From Bactrocera neohumeralis (Eukaryota > Arthropoda > Insecta > Diptera > Tephritidae): a stretch of DNA of 64,000 nt. Location of the stretch: positions 12,706,089 to 12,770,088 of the forward strand of contig NC_065922.1 of the NCBI RefSeq assembly GCF_024586455.1, read 5' to 3'. The notes under the pieces were generated by a model. That model did not search any database. It saw only the letters and a program-made list of their open reading frames with translations, and was not told where the DNA came from. The translations under genes were made by a program, and so were the position numbers. Of this stretch, positions 57,816-64,000 are shown one piece after another; within the stretch, counting starts at the first letter, position 1, and the number at the start of each line of letters is the position of its first letter.

Positions 57816-60480
57816 ATTTTGTTTCACTTTGAGTGGTGTCCATTATATAGATTTTCCTTCGCCTGCAAACTTATGAAAAGTTTTTACGGTATTTTGATTT
57901 TAAATGACGATATATTGTTGTCGATTTATTGGCGGTTTTTAATGAATTTGTTTTTTTGTAATTTTCCAACCTTATCAGAAAAGTAAATAAATAAAGGTAT
58001 CTCTTGTCAGGATTAACCACAACTTGAAGACCTTTAAAATTCGTTGAAAAATTAGAAAATATGTCCTTTGCTTTGTGAAAAATTGCTTTTATTTGAAAGC
58101 CATTGCTTCAGAGCAGCGTCAAACAGTGAAACATAAAAATACTCAACAAATATCCCCTGCGGTTTTCTATACTACACTTTGTCAACCTTCTTCTCAATGT
58201 GTATATTGTCTTAATATTAACTGAAGCTAGTTAAATCCTTGTAGTTTGCAAGTTTACAGCGCATAAAAGCTATGCTTTTAAAGTACTTTAAAATTGATAT
58301 TAAAATAAGTGCTGAAAACTTTAAATGAAACATGCTATATATCAACTAAATATATAGCAGCCAACTATGTATGCATGCACATATGTACAAGACATGCTTG
58401 ACTGCCACAAAAGCTTCGCAGCCATTGCAACTCTGCGCAATGAAGTCGCAAAGAGTGAAAGCGAGAGAAAGCTCGCTGGGTGGAGTGGTGAATGGGGAGC
58501 TAAAGTTTGAGTTATTGCATGAAGTAGATAGACCATATCTATATACAAATATATATATATAATATATACACTTATAGCTTCAGTAGACTATGTAGTTTAC
58601 CGGCAACAATTGCATTATGTGCCTGCAAGCGTGCAAAGGTGTGTGTGTGTGTGTGCAAACTGCAACAACATTCCAGGCATGTATATGCTTGAATCGTATT
58701 AATGCGTAGGCTGAGCTCGACAATATGTATATATCACTATATGTATAAGTATATATACATTAAGGCATTATGCTATGTGCGACGGTGTGTTTGAGCTCAA
58801 ATCGCTGCAACTTGCATTTTCTGTGTCAGTGGTGCGCGCTTTGTAGCTTTTGTTGTAGCCGTGTACACAATAACTGTTTGCATGTAGTATATAATAAAGT
58901 AAATGAGATAGTTGTTGCCAATTGCAAGCATGTATTTACTTAAAGCACTCTAATGCTGGCAAAAAGGATACACTTAGTGCATTTGTTGCCATTTCTATTG
59001 GTATTTGCTGCTAATCCAGATAGATGTGCATATTTATAGTGATATGTGTGCGTTATTTGTATATTTCATTTCAACTATATGCATTCTTATATATGTTTTG
59101 ACAGTTAAGTGTATGTGTGTGCCCTATTTTCCGTCAAAATATAATTGTGTCGCCAAGTTGCGTATACGCACTAGTGGACATGCACGTCTGAGCGAGCACC
59201 CTATAAACGCAAATGCTTGAAATGGGCGATGGCTGTATTGCACCAGACCGTGCTTTTCTTTGTCATAATTAATTTCAGTTGTGTGCTTTTTTTAATAAAT
59301 TATTTAGAGCACATGTCTGGATTATTTCTTGAAGTGCTTGCAATTAATCGAAGTAAATGTAGGTATGTATGGGAAGTTGAGTGCAGTTGAGCGTATATAT
59401 GGTAGTAATATAATTTTTTATACAGTTAATAATTAAGTTGGAAAATTTTATAGAATTTTTTAATATTTTTTTAATATTCTTACTAAAGATCTTTCTCAAG
59501 GTCTCTATAAATTTCGAAATATTTTTGAAACTGAATTATAAAATTATTCTTTTATAAAGTGCCTGCTACTAATTTTTAATGTTATGTTAAGGAAAGTATA
59601 CATTTTTATTGCTTTTTTGGCCAATAGCATTTAAAATATAATAGTAAATGTGTTTTCTTCCTTCAATTTTTGAGTAAGACACATCCTATGACTAGGCAAC
59701 GTTCTCATTCAGTAAATCCAAAATCTTTTGAGTACATATTTCTCTAACTGTAAGTTAATAATTGTTTATTATATGCAATTGTTACTAATAAATTCCACCT
59801 AAAACCTTCGCATTTTAGTTGCCATAAAGTGTTGAATTTTGTTGATCCTTTTCTTAAAGCAATAATTAATATAATAAAAAATTTTGAAAAGATAGTCTCA
59901 AATCAAATTTAATACCAGAAAATTGCCATAAAAATAGAAAATATATTTGAAATAAGCATTAAAATTTTTGTAAAATAGAAAAAAATGCTCAAAATGGCTT
60001 CAGACGATGTCTGCCTGTAAAGCAATAACATACGTAATCAAAAATTTTCAGCAAAGCGAACACAAAGTCATACAGAAAAATTTCTAAGAAATATAAAAAA
60101 TAAATATTAATTAAAAAAATTTTAAAATTTTTTGAAATAGAAAAATTCACTTGAAATGTTGCCTACTTTTATGCGCGGGCATAATTTATAGAAATATTAC
60201 ATAGTCAAAATTTACGTAAAGTATCCATTTACATATACATATGTATGTATGTATTGGAATTCTCTTCGTCAAAGGATATGACTCAAGGTTGCCACATATA
60301 TATTTTCAAAATTATAAATTTTCAACAATATGCCCCAATAAGTAATTTTTTTTTGGAAAGAAATTAGTTTTCCTAAATTCCTCGACAGTATAAAAGGTCT
60401 CAGATTATTTTTGGGAGAGTTAGAATTTTAAACACACATTTATTAACACTAAAAATAATTTTAAATCTAGCAGAAAAAGT
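57816..60480. other. Gene-free DNA
   Basis: A GT microsatellite lies near 58638-58655 and TATGTATATATCACTATATG-like runs near 58725-58760. A single CAAGGTTGCCACATATATAT core (the sequence of the satellite arrays) lies near 60284. No exon was supported. Confidence 0.5.
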
Positions 60481-61420
60481 TGGGATGTAGTGCGGGTTGT
60501 TTCCAAATTGGTGAATTCTGGCTAACTCTAATTGACCTGCGGTCCTCACGGCCCTTCAACTCCTGTACGACTTTAGCTTTGAAACTGGATGTTGAGTAGG
60601 ATTAGCTCTTTAGAAATACGTAGAACACTGGGCCGGTGTTTAAGGTACTGTGACACCTGAGTATGATGGGGTGACACTCATCAGAAATGGCTGACGGGCT
60701 GATGTCGCAATTGCCCCAGTCACGCTAAAACTCTGACAAGCCTCCGAGTACTTCCTTGCTGTCGTCGTCAAGTTGGCATGATAGGTGAGTTGAGACGACT
60801 CCTTTTTTGCGCTGGTCGGCTCTAAACGAATAGCCTCATAAGGGCGTGAGTCAACCCTCGCCTGCGACTCGTTACTGAGACAACCTTGGGACCGCTAAAG
60901 GCGACTACTTTTACGGGGGATAGATAGCGGCACTGAGTGGGGACCCATGGAAATAATGAACAGAAACATAAACGTTGACGGAAAGGTGAAGAAGGGAAGT
61001 GAATATCAGATCTGATCACTCAGATCTGCCCCGGAGCTCCTGTGGCAACGAAATTCTCGCTGGCAAACTGCAACAAAAAGACCGAGACTCCAGTAGATAT
61101 TACCTCGTCTGGCTATTCTATAGGATAGGGGAAGCGACGTAGGTAGAGCCTTCATAAGTGGCTGAATCGCTAACACTAGCAAAGAAACCTCTGCTTAAAT
61201 TATGAAGAGCAGAAGCAAGTCAGCAGTAGCGAGAAAGCTGGAGTCAGACCGCCGCTTGGCGGCCAACATCGTGGAACGCTACAGTGATAAGCATGCTGGT
61301 CAGGTATCTGAAGACAGAGGAAACCCTGGGCCACCCCCAAAATTTGAGAGTGCTGGATGACAACGTGGGCTTCATAAGCCTAACATGTTGCTACTGAGTA
61401 TAATAGTTTCGTTCACCTAT
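60480..61420 (+). mobile_element. Probable LINE 5' region with remnant ORF1
   Basis: Clearly GC-richer than its flanks. A short + frame starts ATGAACAGAAACATAAACGT (MNRNINVDGKVKKGSEYQI, stop), followed by a second short frame at 61202 (MKSRSKSAVARKLESDRRLA, then ANIVERYSDKHAGQ). The composition and layout resemble the 5' UTR and ORF1 start of fly non-LTR elements, perhaps the family of the RNase H LINEs here. No RT is present. This assignment is tentative. Confidence 0.4.
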
Positions 61421-61499
61421 CGGTTGTTTGTATCGCTTAAAAATAAATGTGTAAGATATAGGTTTATATATTCTATAAAAATGCTCATGATGACGAGAT

Positions 61500-62260
61500 G
61501 AGTTGAAATCCGCGAGACTGACTGGCCATCTGTCCATCTGTGCAAGCGATTAGTGAGATATCCTGATGAAATTTAGTGCATGTGCTCTTTGGCACCCAAG
61601 GTGGGGTTGGTATTGCGGGTGGGGCAAATCGGACCACTGCATGTAAACATTTTGAAAATGTGGGCGTAGAGCTTCGCTCTTATAGTAAAGCATATCTTCC
61701 AAGCCACTAAGGTGAAAATAGATTAAATCGAAACTAATTCCCCCGCCCCCCAAATAACGGTTTGTTTAAGACTATTAAATGTACGATAAATGAATAAATA
61801 AATGCGTCAGGGACATTAAGTTTTACACTCGAACTGGTATGAGATGATTTCATAGGAGTCGGTGTAAAACATGAACGATGGGCGTGGCGCCGCGCACCTT
61901 TAGGAGAAATCACATATATCCGGACTAACTCGGCCAACTTCAACCAAATTTTACTTTTTCACTTTCACGAAACGGGTGTTTAAGATTTCTCACCTCATGA
62001 CCAAAAATTTTATAAAATCGGACTACAACTATTCAAGTCCCCCGATTTTGTATATGGAGAAAACTGAACAAAAACACAGTTTCGAGAAAAACGCGTTTAA
62101 AGACGGCGCACTTAGCCTAAGTAGCCTCGAGCGCACAAGTTCTCAAGTTCTGTATCTCCAAAACTCTTACTCGCATCTACTAGAAAATTTAGGACAATAT
62201 TCTAGATGTTGCAGAATTTGACAAAACAATAAAAAAATCGATTTTTTGAAACGTTTGCAA
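61500..62260. repeat. Composite of dispersed repeats
   Basis: 61500-61620 (TGGCCATCTGTCCATCTGTG, CAAGGTGGGGTTGGTATTGC) and 61870-62050 (GGGCGTGGCGCCGCGCACCT, GGAGAAATCACATATATCCG, AATCGGACTACAAC) resemble the segment at 13390-13530. 62060-62260 shares its blocks with 28430-28600. No transposase was found, so this is probably the non-coding body of non-autonomous elements. Confidence 0.6.
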
Positions 62261-63020
62261 AATTTCGATATCTTAAAAACTAAACGTATATATACAGACA
62301 TGTACGGACGGACCTTTAACACTGATCATTTATATATATCTTCCTCACGCTTCCTTAGTTGGGTGTTACAAAATAAAGGGAATCAAAAATGTGTCAAAAT
62401 TAATCGTCGCCGAAAGTACGTTAAATTCTATAATAATTAATAAAATTGTATTAAATAAAGCGTCAAGTAAAAAAATTTACAAATTAACGCCTTATTACTG
62501 ACCTTAAAGTGGATAGCATTCCTGCAGTCTTCAACAATTCCATAATATTACTAATTCCAACAACTGTTAATTACCTCGACTGACTAAGAGAGATGTGAAA
62601 ATACTTTCGCTAAAATATTTCTGAGTTTGGAAATAATTCCATCTATCTTAACCCCTTACCTGAAAACTTAGACAGTGTGGATAAGCCAAACTCTTTCGCT
62701 TTAAAAAGTGTGACAACTACAAGAAAGTTTCTAATCCAAAATAAGTTTAGCTCTGTGAAACATTGCGCAAAGGCAACTAAAGAAGTTAAATATATATATT
62801 TTTTTGCAAATCTGCCAGAATTTCGGCACTTTTTGGCATATTCACCGCAATCCTCTACTTTAACGCAGTAATTCCTTGCAAGCACCAACACACCCACACA
62901 TGTATGTACGTACAGCTGTTGACAGCTAATTAGAAACGCTTCCTTTTTTGATATACCGTTATTTATATTCCTAAAAGTCTTGCATTGTTTGTGTTAAGCA
63001 TATACAAAATTTTGAAACTA
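62260..63020. other. Gene-free DNA
   Basis: AT-rich, with short frames only. Nothing recognised. Confidence 0.5.
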
Positions 63021-63860
63021 TTTCCAATGTTGCACGTAAAGAAAAAAAACCCGAAATACTGCGAAGAGACCCAAAAAAGAGTTCCACTGACATTCTACAT
63101 GAAATTCAAGGCGAATATAATGTCCAAATATCCAAGAGAACAACTGCCCGGCGTTTGGTCGAATCTGGACTTCACGGTAGGGAAGCGCGCGGGAACCCAC
63201 TGCTGACCCAAATTCGTAGAAACGACGCCTAGACTTTGCCAACTCTTATTGGCCTAAGACAACAAATCAACGCAGGTATGACGTTTGGAATGATGTAACA
63301 AAAATTAATCGCTTAAGTCCTGATGGTCGAATAAAATTCTTGAATCATTGGACGGCGAACATATCCAATGATTGAAGAATTTGATCCTCGTTATGTTTCA
63401 CGCGTAGTTGAGTATGGTGGAGGACCAATCACGGTGTGGGGATTTTTTACCTGTAATGATATTGGTCCACTCCATAAGATTGATGGAATTTTAAACAAGG
63501 AGAAATACGTCGACATCCTAAAAAATGTCATGTGGTCATGAGCTGAGGAGAATTTGCCTGTTATAAGGAAGATAACAATTCAAAGCATTCGTCTAAGTTG
63601 GCACAAAAGTTTTTTTGAAGAAAATTCTATCAATGCTTTGGAGTGGGTATCGTCCAGCCCAGACTTGAACCCTATAGAACATCTCTGGGTGATGTTAAAA
63701 GAGCCGTATGCACCAAAAATATCCCAAATATGGATGTTCTTTGTGATGAAATTAAAACGGCATGGCAAGCTACACCATTGGTGCGCTGCCGGAGTCTTAT
63801 AACGTAAATCGGAATCGATGTGAAGCAATATTAAAGTAAAAGAGATAACCAACAAAATAC
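63020..63860 (+). mobile_element. Tc1-like transposase relic
   Basis: Translation across frameshifts on the + strand gives decayed HTH sequence near 63090-63200, then VVEYGGGPITVWGFFTCNDI, GPLHKIDGILNKEKYVDILK, FEENSINALEWVSSSPDLNP and IEHLWVMLKEPY. The VWG and SPDLNPIEHLW motifs (the latter just after the third-residue acidic box of Tc1 enzymes) identify the family. The QQDND block between them is lost or decayed near 63560-63600. The gene is dead. No inverted repeats were identified. Confidence 0.78.
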
Positions 63861-64000
63861 TAACTGAAAGTAAGCAAGTTTTTGTAATATCATTATTTTT
63901 GTTGATAAAATATTTACGTTTCTAATTAGTTGTCGCTCTCAAATCGTTGATTCCACATGTTTTTGTTAAAATCTCCAATACAAAAACGAGTTTTAAGGGG

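Noticed and set aside
1..64000. CRISPR arrays, bacterial operons, prophage, endogenous virus, tRNA or rRNA genes
   Set aside because: Looked for and not seen. Spliced genes and the element content point to an insect nuclear genome, and no retroviral gag-pol-env or LTR pair was recognised.

Overview
This is a eukaryotic window from a fly genome, most likely a higher dipteran such as a tephritid fruit fly. The signs are 57-79 bp introns with GTAAGT/GTGAGT donors, AT-rich DNA full of ATGTATGTACATA-type runs, and many mariner, Tc1 and non-LTR retrotransposon relics. The genus cannot be fixed from sequence alone. No bacterial operon, CRISPR array, rRNA or tRNA was seen.

Genes sit in the first 15.4 kb. 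Positions 2-1546 (+) hold the 3' part of a C2H2 zinc-finger gene with about ten fingers in three exons; its 5' end lies outside the window. It converges on a single-exon gene at 2126-2953 (-) for a neuferricin (CYB5D2)-like, membrane-anchored MAPR/cytochrome-b5-fold protein. That gene diverges from a long BTB-BACK-kelch gene (3929-15405, +). I assembled the kelch gene as 13 exons whose phases all agree, giving an open frame of 1191 codons plus stop. Its introns carry antisense transposon relics: a mariner in intron 7 and a LINE in intron 9.

From about 15.5 kb to the end I find no convincing host exon. The DNA is a patchwork of dead mobile elements and satellites. (a) A non-LTR family with an AP-endonuclease and RT but no RNase H, here called LINE A, occurs as seven fragments (16.1, 16.4-17.1, 25-26.1, 37.2, 39.5-40.6, 42-43.4 and 52.6-54 kb). 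(b) LINEs with an RNase H domain, here called LINE B, occur at 10.4, 17.1-18.1, 36.7 and 49.5-51.2 kb, with a possible 5' part at 60.5-61.4 kb. (c) Mariner/Tc1 relics lie at 7.0, 36.4, 45.3-47.0, 55.6-56.5, 56.6-57.2 and 63.0-63.9 kb. At 45.8-46.7 kb one mariner is inserted cleanly inside another. (d) Two fold-back/MITE-like elements lie at 30.4 and 48.4-49.1 kb. (e) Tandem arrays include three built around a GGTTGCCA core (19.85-20.9, 22.8-24.15, 33.9-34.8 kb), one built around AATCGATA (32.7-33.6 kb), and a 54-bp minisatellite (57.5-57.8 kb).

The remaining gene-free DNA includes a few GC-richer, motif-dense islands (about 27.0, 47.6 and 51.9-52.3 kb). These could be regulatory DNA or the promoter of a gene with very long introns. 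I found no clear evidence for a new multi-gene system. The observations most worth following are the unusual kelch gene with CxxC pairs in its kelch loops, the nested mariners, and the satellite family with a shared core.
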